DNA from: Neocallimastix lanati (nom. inval.)
Taxonomy: Eukaryota > Neocallimastigomycota > Neocallimastigomycetes > Neocallimastigales > Neocallimastigaceae
Length of the DNA stretch: 64,000 nt
Assembly (NCBI GenBank): GCA_016946835.1
Contig: JACVTC010000186.1
Span: forward strand, 159,501 to 223,500
Direction of reading: 5' to 3'
The notes below the pieces were generated by a model. The model saw nothing but the letters and a program-made list of their open reading frames with translations, ran no database searches and was not told the DNA's origin. The translations under genes were made by a program, and so were the position numbers. Shown here one piece after another: positions 1 through 10,399 of the stretch (the stretch's first letter is position 1; each line of letters opens with the position of its first letter).

Positions 1-310
1 ACTATTTTAAAAGAATAAAAACAAATAATGTTAAATAAGTGTAAATAAAAAAAAGTCATTAAAAATTTTTTAATAACAATAAATAAAAATATAAAAAAAA
101 ATATAATTATTTAGAGTTATCAAAAATAATGTAGTACAAAAAATAAAAATATTTTTTGTACCGCAAAATATATATAATAATTAATAAATAGATAAATATG
201 AATTACCGTTATTATCTAAAAAGATTTATAATAAATATAATTATTTAATAAAAAAAAAAATAATTTAATAATAAACCATAATGTATTTTGGATTATACAT
301 TAGAAGAAAA
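1..310. other. AT-rich spacer, no gene seen
   Basis: Nearly pure A/T sequence with short poly-A runs. I see no open frame of coding character and no RNA gene in it. Confidence 0.6.
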
Positions 311-335
311 AGGGTTAGGTTAGGTTAGGTTTTAA
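311..335 (+). repeat. telomere-like TTAGG island 1
   Basis: The sequence reads AGGG followed by three TTAGG units and then TTTTAAA. It stands out in A/T-only surroundings. A second shorter copy with the same exit (GGGTTAGGTTTTAAA) lies at 1715. This could be an interstitial telomere-like remnant or a recurrent repeat end. The unit is five bases, not the six of canonical TTAGGG. Confidence 0.6.
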
Positions 336-929
336 ATTCTTTTATTTATTTAGATTTACAAAGTATTACATGTATTTGATAAAAATAATTATTACAAGAA
401 TAAAATATAATAATAAAAGATTTAATTAAAATTTTTAATAAGTATAACTATTATAAGAATTAATAAGAAATTTAAGATATTAAATATTATTACTAATTAA
501 TAAAGATTTAGCTAACTATTAAAATTATTTAATATTAAAATATTTAAAGTTTGATAAAAAATTAAAGTTATTAAAATTTTGATCAAAAATAAATTTAAAG
601 TTATTAAAGTTTTGATCAAAAGTAAATTAAAATATTTAAAGTTTTGATTAAAAAGTACAATGGACATACTAAATATGTCCATTATCTATAAAAGGAAATA
701 TACTAAGTAACTATATCTAAGATAAAAATTTTGAAAATTTAACAAACTTAAAATTCATATATTGAAATCCCATGAGGAATTTCAATATCTTGACTATCTC
801 TAAAAGGAAATATTAAAATTAACTATTATTAAGTATTAATAATTATAAGTAATATAACTTATTTAAGAAATTAAAATATATAGTTATTATAAGTAAATAA
901 TTATATAAGATAATAATCTAAGTATATAA
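336..929. other. AT-rich spacer with short direct repeats
   Basis: At 530-660 the phrase ATTAAAGTTTTGATCAAAA-like recurs three times. At 658-800 two similar sub-repeats contain the inverted words GGACAT/ATGTCC and GAAATCCC/GGAATTTC followed by CTATCTCTAAAAGGAAATAT-like text. No coding frame is visible. Confidence 0.4.
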
Positions 930-1710
930 TTATAAAAGTAATAATAAAAATATATATAAATATATAATTATTAAAATAAATAATTATATAAGTGGATAAA
1001 AATATATAATTATAAAGGAAATATAATTATATAATAAAATAAAAATATATAATTATTTAGAACAAATAATTATATAAGATAATAATAAAAATATATAATT
1101 ATTATAATCAAATAATTATATAAGAAATTAAAAAAATATATAATTATAAAAGATATAAAGTTATATAAGATAATTATAAAAATATATAATTATAAAAAGT
1201 ATATTATTATATAAGAAAATAAAAATATATAATTATTTAAAGTAAATAATTATATAGAATAATTGTGAAGATACATAATTATTAAAAGCAAATAATTATA
1301 TAAGTGAATAAAATATATAATTATAAAAGAAATATAATTATATAATAAAATTAAAAATATATAATTATTTAGAACCAATAATTATATAAGATAATAATTA
1401 AAAATATATAATTATTATAAACTAATAATTATATAAGAAAATAAGAGTATATAATTATAAAAGATATATAATTATATAAGATAATAATAAAAATATATAA
1501 TTATTAAAAGGAATAATTATATAAGATAAAGATAAAGTATATAATTATTAAAAGAAATAATTATATAAGATAATGATAAAATATATAATTATAAAAAGAA
1601 ATAATTATATAAGAAAAAGAAAAGTATATATAATTATTTAGAGAAAATAATTATATAAGTAAATAATAAAAAAATTTATATATATAATTATAAAAGGTAT
1701 ATAATATATA
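930..1710. repeat. AT minisatellite, unit about 55-60 bp
   Basis: A tandem array alternates AATATATAATTAT and TAATTATATAAGA words separated by short A-rich linkers (AAAG, AGAAATAA, GATAATAATAAA). The two words are near reverse complements, so each unit can fold into a hairpin. There are more than ten imperfect units. The array lies between the two telomere-like islands. Confidence 0.7.
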
Positions 1711-1714
1711 TATA

Positions 1715-1727
1715 GGGTTAGGTTTTA
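1715..1727 (+). repeat. telomere-like TTAGG island 2
   Basis: GGGTTAGGTTTTA follows directly on the minisatellite and repeats the end of island 1. Together they bracket the array as direct repeats. Confidence 0.5.
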
Positions 1728-2400
1728 AACGTTTTAATTTTATTTAATAAAATTATTCGATTAGTTAATACATTAATAATATATATATAATTTAAGAAAA
1801 ATCATTATTGATTTTCATTAAGTTTAATTATTATACTATTCTAGCGACTATTATTATTTTAAACAAATAATAATAGAAAATAAGATTTTTATTTTAGAGA
1901 TTAGAAAAGATTTAAAAAACTATTCTAAGATTTTTAAACTATTCTATTTGTAACAAAGAATTCTATACTATTCTAGAGAATTATTATTAAGAAAATAATA
2001 ATAATTATAGCAAGCGAATTATAACTTTAAATATTAAGTAATTATTATTATAAAATAATAATTAATACAATCTTTTAGTATTAATATTATTATAAAAATA
2101 ATAATTAATACATGAGTTTATAATTATTATGAGAAATAATAATTAATACATGAGTTAATAAATAATACATTTTAAAATAGAAAATTATTATTATTATGAA
2201 AATAATATTAATTAATACATGATTTTATAGAAGATTATTATTATGAGAAATAATAATAAAACAATTTTTGATTAAAAAATATTGTTATTATATAAATAAT
2301 AACAATTATACATAAGTTTATTAAATAGAATATTATAATAATAAAATAATTAATTATTAAATAAATAATAATTAATTAAAAGTATTATTAATTATTATAA
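1728..2400. repeat. AT repeat region with TTAATACATGAG word
   Basis: From about 2040 the word AATAATTAATACATGA(G/T)TTTA recurs four or five times, spaced by 45-60 bases of AT-rich text with ATTATTATGAGAAATAATAA palindromes. No gene is visible. Confidence 0.5.
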
Positions 2401-2835
2401 CAATCATAGAGAATAAAGAAAATACATCCCAAGAAGGTAAGGTCGGAGAACCGAGAACCAAAAAAAGGGATCCAAAGAATCCAGAATAACCCAAAGAATA
2501 GACAAGAGAACTAATAGACAAGAACTCTGAATCAAAGGAGTACCCTGGAGAATAAGCAAAGGAGAATCCAACAAGAAATCAAGTAACCAGAAGAATAAGC
2601 GAAAGAGAATCCAGCAAACCAACAAGAGTAAACCGGAGAATTCAGCAAGACAACAGAAATCCAGAAAACCAAAAGGAACCAAAAAGCATTCCAAAAGGAA
2701 ACCGGAGAGAGTACATTCCAGTAATCAAAAGTGAGAACCGGAGTTTAAATCAAAAAGAGTCCAGCTAACAAAAGTGTCAACTGGAAGAGTTTAAAGACAT
2801 TTCAGAAAACAGGTTAAAAAACCTGAATTCTGGGC
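2401..2835. other. purine-rich island with degenerate AACCGGAG/AATCCAG repeats
   Basis: About 430 bases with abrupt edges. The plus strand is dominated by A and G, with almost no T. Short motifs recur irregularly: AACCGGAGA, GAATCCAGCAA, GTACATTCCAG and AAGTGTCAACTGGAAGAG-like phrases. A 96-codon minus-strand open frame (2404-2694) exists only because the reverse strand is pyrimidine-rich. It reads as Leu/Phe/Ser-rich text with no recognisable domain. The island looks like an expanded degenerate minisatellite, or an inserted repeat, rather than a gene. Confidence 0.6.
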
Positions 2836-2879
2836 GAATTATTTAAATATATTTTATTTTATTTTGATATAATGAATAT

Positions 2880-3050
2880 TAGGGGTTATAGAAATTTTTA
2901 GGGTCAAAGAATTTTTTAGGTCAAAAAATTTTTTTGGGTTATAGAAATTTTAGAGTCAAAAAAATTTTTAAGGTTATTGAAAATTTAGGGTCAAAGAAAA
3001 TTTAAGGTCAAAGAAATTTTTTGGGTTATTGAAATTAGTGGAGAAATAAA
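2880..3050. repeat. short GGTCAAAGAATTTTT / GGGTTATAGAAATTT repeat
   Basis: Seven or eight imperfect units of about 20-25 bases alternate the words GGGTTAT(A/T)GAAATTTT and GGTCAAAGAAATTTT. The unit may be a decayed relative of the GGTTAGG islands. Confidence 0.6.
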
Positions 3051-3765
3051 ATATAAGTAAAATTAATAATAATAATCAATAAATATTTATATTTTGATAA
3101 AAAAAGTAATAAATGTAAATAAATAAAATAAAATGTTATTTATTATTTTATTATTTTTATTTCAAAAGTTACATAACTTTTAATATTACTACTATTTTTT
3201 ATTATTCATAATTATTATTAATAAGATGAATATTTATTTAAATATTAATTATTAAATATTCATTCTTTAATAAAATAAACATTTAAGAAATATTATTTAA
3301 AAGATATATTATTTATAGTACTACCATTTTTATTTCAAGAATTATTAAGCTTTAAATATTATATATATTTACTTAGTATTTTAATATTTATTACTAACAA
3401 TATTTTTATAAAGGATTTTGAAGATTAATATTTAATTAATCATTTAGTATTCAAAACATAATAAAATAAACATATAATGATAAAAAAGAAAATATAAAAG
3501 CACGTTTTTATAAAAAAAATGTCAAATCTTTATAATAACATAAAATATGTATTTTAATAATTTTTATAAAAAATAAATAAAATTAAATAATTTTTCTTAA
3601 TTAAATATTTTTTAAATAAAAAATAAAAAGAATAAATAATTAAAGGTCACTCACTTTACAAATAATTTCTTTTTTATAGTAATTAAATGATATATTTTTA
3701 TAGTTCTAATATAATTATTTTAAGAGAAACTAAATTATATATTTCATTTTTTTATTTATATTTAG

Positions 3766-3803
<38 letters not shown>

Positions 3804-4029
3804 GATTTGAGACTTAAATATTTTATTTAAAAATTAATAAAGATTCAAATTTTATTTAAATAATATAATAAAAAGGCATATAATAATATATTATTTGAAA
3901 ATACAATATTGCTTGTTCATGAAAAATTAAAATTTATGTTTTTTTTTTTTTGTTTTTTTGTTTTTTTGTTTTTTTGTTTTGGTTTTTGTTTTTTTTTTAT
4001 TTGTTTGTTTGTGTGTGTGTTTCAAAAAA
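3051..4029. other. AT-rich spacer with poly-A and T/G-rich tracts
   Basis: Contains a run of about 30 A (3768-3800), then at 3938-4022 a T-rich tract punctuated by single G (TTTTTTTG units) ending in a short GT run. No gene is seen. Confidence 0.5.
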
Positions 4030-4400
4030 TAGTGTTGAGATTTAATGGTTTTGAAATAACTAACGAACAAATTAAAATTATATTATAAGATGCTTATCAA
4101 TTAAATGTATATTTCATTATATGTTGAACCCTTCACAACTAAATTTTCAAGATATTCAAATATTTTTTAAAACTTAGGGTTATTTTTATTAAATTATTAA
4201 TAATACATATAGATAGTTTTGAGATTTGAAGTTTAATAACTTTTTAAATTTTTAACGAATAAATGAAAATAATATATCACTAGATGCACAATAAATAGGG
4301 TTTTATTATATTAAACGTTGAATTCATCACAACTAAATTTTAAAATATTCAAGTATTTTTTTAAATTTTCAAAAATTTTATAATTAATTTTAATTATTAA
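4030..4400. repeat. two diverged copies of a ~190-bp repeat
   Basis: TTGAGATTTAATGG near 4033 and TTGAGATTTGAAG near 4222 begin two related stretches. Both run through AACGAA.AAAT, AGATGC, GTTGAA.(C)..TCACAACTAAATTTT and end in ATTCAA.TATTTTTT. The period is close to that of the array that follows, but the sequence is different. Confidence 0.55.
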
Positions 4401-4420
4401 CCCTGAAATAATATTGTATA

Positions 4421-5785
4421 TATGATGAAATAATTCATGAAATAGTAAACCTAGAATAAAATAAATTATATCATTAGAAAAGCATTTGTTTTCTCTTACT
4501 TAAAATGAATATTAATTATTTGTAACTTCATTTTTAAAAATAGATAAAAAAATTTTTTTTTCCTCTTTAAAATTTTATAATAAATTTTTATAATAAACAT
4601 GAATCAAGTAGGAAATATGGGTTGAAATAATTCATGAAATAGTAAACCTAGAATAAAATAAATTATATCATTAGAAAAGAATCTGTTTTCTCTTACTTAA
4701 AATGAAAATAAATTATTTGTAACTTCATTTTTAAAAATAAATTAATTTTTTTTTTTTTTCAGTAAAATTTTTATAATAAATATTTATAATAAGCATGGAT
4801 CAAGTTGGATATATAGGTTGAAATAACTCATGAAATAGTAAACCTAGAATAAAATAAATTATATCATTAGAAAAGCATTTGTTTTCTCTTACTTAAAATG
4901 AATATTAATTATTTGTAACTTCATTTTTAAAAATAGATAAAAAAATTTTTTTTTTCCTCTATAAAATTTTATAATAAATTTTTATAATAATCATTAATCA
5001 AGTAGGAAATATAGGTTGAAATAATTCATGAAGATCTAAGCTTAGAATAAAATAAATTATATCATAAGAAAAGCATTTGTTTTCGCTAATTTTAAATGAA
5101 TATAAATTATTTGTAACTTCTTTTTTAAAAATATATATTTTTTTTATTTTTTAATAAAATTTTTATAATAAATTTTTATAATAATCATGAATCAAGTTGG
5201 AAATATAGGTTGAAATAATTCATGAAATAATAATCTTAAAATAAAAATAAATATATCATTAGAAAAGCTTTTGTTTGCACTTACTTAAAAGGAATATAAA
5301 TTATTTGTAATTTCATTTTTAAAAATAAATAACTTTTTTTTTTTTTTTTTAGTAAAATTTTATAATAAATTTTTATAATAAGCATGAATCAAGTTGGATA
5401 TATAGGTTGAAATAACTCATGAAATAGTAAACCTAGAATAAAATAAATTATATCATTAGAAAAGCATTTGTTTTCTCTTACTTAAAATGAATATTAATTA
5501 TTTGTAACTTCATTTTTAAAAATAGATAAAAAAATTTTTTTTTCCTCTTTAAAATTTTATAATAAATTTTTATAATAAACATGAATCAAGTAGGAAATAT
5601 GGGTTGAAATAATTCATGAAATAGTAAACCTAGAATAAAATAAATTATATCATTAGAAAAGAATCTGTTTTCTCTTACTTAAAATGAAAATAAATTATTT
5701 GTAACTTCATTTTTAAAAATAAATTAATTTTTTTTTTTTTCAGTAAAATTTTTATAATAAGCATGGATCAAGTTGGATATATAAA
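4421..5785. repeat. tandem repeat, about seven ~197-bp units
   Basis: Unit starts (GAAATAA(T/C)TCATGAA) lie near 4421, 4621, 4818, 5015, 5209, 5406 and 5603. Each carries TAGAATAAAATAAATTATATCATTAGAAAAG-like text, TTGTAACTTCATTTTTAAAAAT, a T run, and CATGAATCAAGT.GGA.ATAT. Units 1-2 and units 6-7 share diagnostic variants (CCTCTTTAAAATT and GAATCTG), so a two-unit block appears to have been copied. No coding potential. Confidence 0.75.
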
Positions 5786-6057
5786 TTAAAATAATTCATG
5801 AAAAAATAATTAAATAATAAAAATGAAAATATCATTAAATACTTAATATTAGAAATATTTAATTTATAAAATTTTAAACTCTTAATTATTAATATTTAAC
5901 GCTGATAATTTATTATTTAAAATACCTATTCATATGTAATAAAATATTATTTGTAATTAGATGTATAAAAAAAAATATAAATTTAAATATTAAATAAATT
6001 TAATTTAAAATATTAATGAATAAATATTAATTATATAAATAAATAAATAATTTAATA

Positions 6058-6525
6058 AACAAATTCTTTTATTTTTGGTAAATAAAAAAAATTTGCTCAA
6101 ACCGTATATATCAAAAAAAAAATAGCGAAAAAACTTTTTTCTTTAAAATGCAAAAATATTTGAATATTTTATTCCCAATAAGCAAAAGTATTTTCAGATT
6201 AATTTTTATTATATAATTATTATTTAAAATAAAAAGATTATATAAGTGGATATATATTATGTTTATAAATAAATCAACTATACATATTAATGAATAAATA
6301 ATTATAAAATAAATAAATAAATAATTTCATAAACAAATTCTTTTATTTTTGGTAAATAAAAAAAATTTGCTCAAACCGTATATGTCAAAAAAAAATAGCG
6401 AAAAAACTTTTTTCTTTAAAATGCAAAAATATTTGAATATTTTATTCCTAATAAACAAAAGTATTTTCAGATTAATTTTTATTATATAATTATTATTTAA
6501 AATAAAAAAATTATATAAGTTAATG
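6058..6525 (+). repeat. pair of ~190-bp direct repeats, 274-bp spacing
   Basis: The stretch starting AAACAAATTCTTTTATTTTTGG at 6058 recurs at about 6332 with only a few changes. It runs through GCTCAAACCGTAT, AATAGCGAAAAAAC and GTATTTTCAGATTAA. The flanks are AT-only. Probably a duplicated non-coding fragment or a small mobile element relic. Confidence 0.65.
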
Positions 6526-6739
6526 TAAAAATATAAATAAATAAATTTATTTATTAATATTAATGAATGTAAATTAATAATATAAATAAATATTTTAATA
6601 TAAATATTAATGAATATATTAATATATTAAATAAATATTTTGACATATCTATTAATGAACATGTATTAATAATATAAATAAATAATTCAATATAGTTATT
6701 AATGAATATTTATTAATAAAATAAATAAATAAGGTTATG

Positions 6740-7085
6740 AGTTGCATTTCGGATAACGTGGCTTTTTAAATTTTAATAAATTAAATTGGAGAGATGTGCT
6801 TTTCACAAAATGTGGCTTAAAATATATTTATTATTTATTATTTATTATTTATTATTTATTTATTATATTATTATAATTATTTATTATATTTATTATTGGG
6901 AGAGGACCACATTCTTTATTATTTATTATTTACTATTTATTTATTGGTTAAAAAAATATATATTGTGGCAATTAATTAAAAATATTTAAGCCACATTGTG
7001 AAAAACACAATTGCGAAATGCACATTTGCACATTCATAAAATTGCATTTTGAAAATGTGGCTTTTTAAAGTTTTAAATAATTAAT
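6740..7085. repeat. inverted-repeat element nested in direct repeats (GTGGCTT family)
   Basis: Left arm 6796-6829 (GTGCTTTTCACAAAATGTGG...) is inverted against 6981-7008 (...CCACATTGTGAAAAACAC), around an AT-only core of TTTATTA repeats. Outside the arms, TTGCATTT..GTGGCTTTTTAAA occurs at about 6743 and again at about 7041 as direct repeats. It resembles a foldback or MITE-like element. A 67-codon open frame across the core (6786-6989) is TTTATTA repeat text and is not considered a gene. Confidence 0.5.
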
Positions 7086-7845
7086 TAATAAATAAAAGTT
7101 AGGGTCAGAGATTTTTTAATTTTTATATTATTAAGTTATTAAGAATATGGTCCATTTCGCCAATTTTTTTTTTTGAAATTTTAATAAGCCATCTATTTAT
7201 TTGTGGCTTTTAAAATTTATATTATTACGCCATAAAATTTAATATAATTTTAAGTAAAAAAGAAATAAATGTATAAATAAATAAGTAAATAAATAAATAA
7301 ATAAAAATTAAAAAGGTCAATAAAAAATAAAATATTTTTATATAATTTTTTTTTTTTTTGACAATCATGTTATAAGGAAAATGATGAATAATTATTTGCC
7401 TTATAACCTTATTTTTATATATTTTATTATTAATATTTATATTATATTTTTATATTTTATATTTTATTATTGATATTATATTTTTATATTTTTCTATTAA
7501 TATTATATTTTTATATTTTTAAATTTTTATATTTTATTATTAATATCAATATAATATTTTTATATTTTATTATTTAAAAATTTTATTTTATAAATTTATA
7601 TTTAAATTAATGTTATTTAAAATATTAATTTTTTATATTATAACTAAAACTTTAGTTGTTATTATAACATCTTAATAATAGGATTAAACCTTTTATTTTA
7701 TATATAATTTATAAATAAAATATTAAATAATAATAAAAATTACAAAATAATATTTTTATAAGACTTAAATTATAGCTGTAAATTGAAATTTCAAAAATTA
7801 AAATTTGTTGTTCACATTTCAATTACTATTTATATTTTACCGCAA
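7086..7845. other. AT-rich spacer
   Basis: Contains decayed GTGGCTT words (about 7200), ATAAATAA runs, and TTTTATATT repeats at 7410-7580. No gene is seen. Confidence 0.5.
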
Positions 7846-8340
7846 CCGTTTTGTAGAGATATATAAATAGGTTTTTTACACATATGAATTCACATGTCTA
7901 TCCCATATTATATATATGGGCGTGTAAAGAACATATATACTTTGGTATATATATCTTATACTATATTAGTACGACGTCGGCGCTCCAAATTCCTAAGCAG
8001 AGGTAGCTCCAGTAGACATGTCTTGCCAAATAACATCCGTGTTATTCTATAGAAATTGAACTCGTAACCCTCTCAGTATAGGCTATACAACTACACTAGG
8101 ATGCCATGGGTGATCAAATATAGAAATTAAATACGTGGCAATCCAATAATGGTAGGAGCGGAATTAATACTTACCTGAAATTGTGCCATTATAACCCCTT
8201 TACCCTTTCTCCAAACCCTATCGGGAAAATCAGATCAAGAATAGATACCAGCAGGGGTTGGCTGGACACCAGATGATTATTAAGTCGCCACATAGCAACC
8301 AGTAGAAAGCCCAGTTCTACTTTATATGCTAAAAAATGCT
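7846..8340. other. GC-richer non-coding island, possible RNA or exon remnant
   Basis: About 490 bases of mixed composition in AT-only DNA. No long open frame. The minus strand reads ATG GCA CAA TTT CAG followed by GTAAGTATT, a perfect 5' splice-site consensus (around 8168-8190), and could be a first exon or a spliced leader of a lost gene. Also on the minus strand, TAGTGTAGTTG followed by GAGTTCAATTTC about 35 bases later loosely resembles tRNA A and B boxes (8050-8100). Neither reading is complete. The word CGACGTCGT.CT.ATAT is shared with the island at 45.88 kb. Function unknown. Confidence 0.45.
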
Positions 8341-8738
8341 ATATATATTTGTTGTTTTAAAAAGACTTAAAAGTTAATAATTTAATTAGATTATAATATA
8401 AATAAAATAATTAATTAATTCATAAATTCTTTATTAGTATATATTAAAAAAAAATAATTAATATTAATTTAGAATAAATAAATAATTAAATTTTTTTTAT
8501 ATACATTAAATAAATAATTTATTTTTAAATAATAAAAATTAAAATATTTTCATATATACTTTATGTATCTGTTTTTTCTTAAAAAAATTAAAAGAAAAAG
8601 AAATAATTAAAATACTTTTTATCTTTTATAAAAAAATGAATATTTAATTGTTCAGAATTAATATTAAAAAATAATATTTAGATAATTAATATAATAATTT
8701 AAAAGATATAATTAAAAACTATATATTAAAATTTATAA
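8341..8738. other. AT-rich spacer upstream of the transposase
   Basis: A/T runs with no open frame of note. I could not identify terminal inverted repeats for the transposon here. Confidence 0.5.
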
Positions 8739-10152
8739 ATGGAAGAAAACATAACTATTTATATAAGTGAGTCTAATAAAGGAGAAGAACAAATCATTAT
8801 TAATAAATAATATAAATTTAATTTTTCACATTCAAGGAAAGATAATTCAAGAGTTTATAAATGTACCGAATATAAAAAAAATAATAAATGTAAATCTTTT
8901 ATTATTTTAAATAATGAGAAAGAAATCTTAAAATATGAGAGTTTACATAATCATCCTGGAAACGAATATAGTGTATCCCTATCTGTAATGAAACATAAAA
9001 TTAAAGATGAAATTAAAAAACATTCAAATCCTTTTGATATAAAACGAAAAAGACTATATAATGAAATTTCTAAAGAAATGGGATTTATATATCCGTGTCC
9101 AGAATATATTTCAGTTAAAACTCTAATATTAAGAAGTATTAATAAAAAACTACCATCCAATGTAACAACTTTTAATGAAATTCCTAATGAATCTGAATAT
9201 TATAAAACTGAACGAAATGAAGATTTTATGATATTCAAAAATTCTGATTTAGTAATTTTTCAATCCCCTTTTCAAGCAAAATTATTTAAGAAATATAATA
9301 ATGATATATTTGTGGATGGTACTTTTTATATCGCACCTAAATTTAGTCAACAAGTGTTTATTACTAGAACTTACGTTAAAGAATTGAATAGTTTTTATAC
9401 TACTTCTTATGCAATATTAAGAAATAAAAAGAAAAAAACATATAAAATGTTATTCAATAAATTAAAACAAAATTCTAATAATAATATTATAACTGAACCA
9501 AAAAATGTACATTGCGATTTTGAAAAAGGCATATCCAAAGCAGTTAAAAAAATATTTCCTAATATAAATATTAAATACTGTATTTGGCATTATAAAAATT
9601 TATTAGAAATTAAAAAAAATGAATTGTGCCGTAATGAAGTGAATGATGATGAAAAAAAATTTAATTATTACAAAGGAATTTCAAACTTACCATTTATCAA
9701 CCCTGAATACATAATGGATATTTTTTCATTAATTAAAACTAAATCCATTGAAAAAAATTCTTGTCAATTTTTAAAATTTTTAGAATATTTTTATGAAACA
9801 TATTTAATTGTTTACGATATGAAAAGTTGGAATTATTATAATAATATTGAACATATAACCAATAATGCTTCAGAATCACTCAATAATTCTTTAAATAAAC
9901 TATTTCTAATGAAACCAAATTTTTATGAATTAATAAATAAATTAAAAGAACAGGAACATTTACCATATTATGATTACCAAATGAAAATAAAAGGAATTTG
10001 GAGAATGAAAAAAAAAATAAAAACAAAAACTGATGAAATTAATATCTTAATTGAAAAATAAAGAAGCCAAGTTAATTGATATTAAATATGATAGAAGTGA
10101 TCTTACTAAATTGTGGTTTGAATGTTTAACTAATTTAAATAATATTTTATAA
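8739..10152 (+). pseudogene. Mutator-like (MULE) transposase with FLYWCH-type finger, decayed
   Basis: Class II transposase that would cut and paste a MULE DNA transposon. The frame opens at ATG 8739, meets an in-frame TAA at 8808-8810, then continues to 10061. Between the stop and 8988 it encodes a FLYWCH/WRKY-like zinc finger (YKC..Y, later C and HNH). The 357-codon remainder starting at 8988 has the MULE catalytic triad: D110 in VDGTFY, D177 in HCDFEKG and E296 in NNASESLNNSL. The CIWHYKNLL after D177 is the usual C..H of this family. Near 10050 an A-run frameshift separates a further 30 or so codons (…LTKLWFECLTNLNNIL), which match the usual MULE C-terminal WF.CL..LN ending, closing at 10152. 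With one nonsense codon and one frameshift this copy is probably inactive. The adjoining satellite may have replaced its 3' end. Confidence 0.8.
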
Positions 10153-10399
10153 ATATTATTTAATAATAAATTATTATGAAATGACAGAGGAATTTCAAAA
10201 AGAAAAAATCATTAAAATTCTTTCATACAAAAACTTATAATTAAATTTATTAATTAAAATTTTATAATTATTAAAAAGTTAAAATGTTTATATATTTGAT
10301 AAAATTTATGTATTTTAAATAAATATTCTATAATTTTATTATTATAATTAATTTTATTAATAATTGTTTAAATATTTTATTGAAATTTTTTTAAAATAA
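10153..10399. other. AT-rich spacer
   Basis: Short AT-only stretch between the transposase relic and the satellite. Nothing recognisable. Confidence 0.5.

Noticed and set aside
2404-2694. 96-codon hydrophobic minus-strand frame
   Set aside because: Arises from the pyrimidine-rich strand of a purine-biased island; no domain, irregular repeats.
8040-8110. tRNA gene on the minus strand
   Set aside because: A/B-box-like words only; acceptor and T arms do not pair at tRNA distances. A tRNA-derived SINE is not excluded.
8165-8340. U1 snRNA, because ATACTTACCTG appears on the plus strand
   Set aside because: No 70K loop at the right spacing, no U1A loop, no clear Sm site with terminal stem; the match is better read as a 5' splice site on the minus strand.
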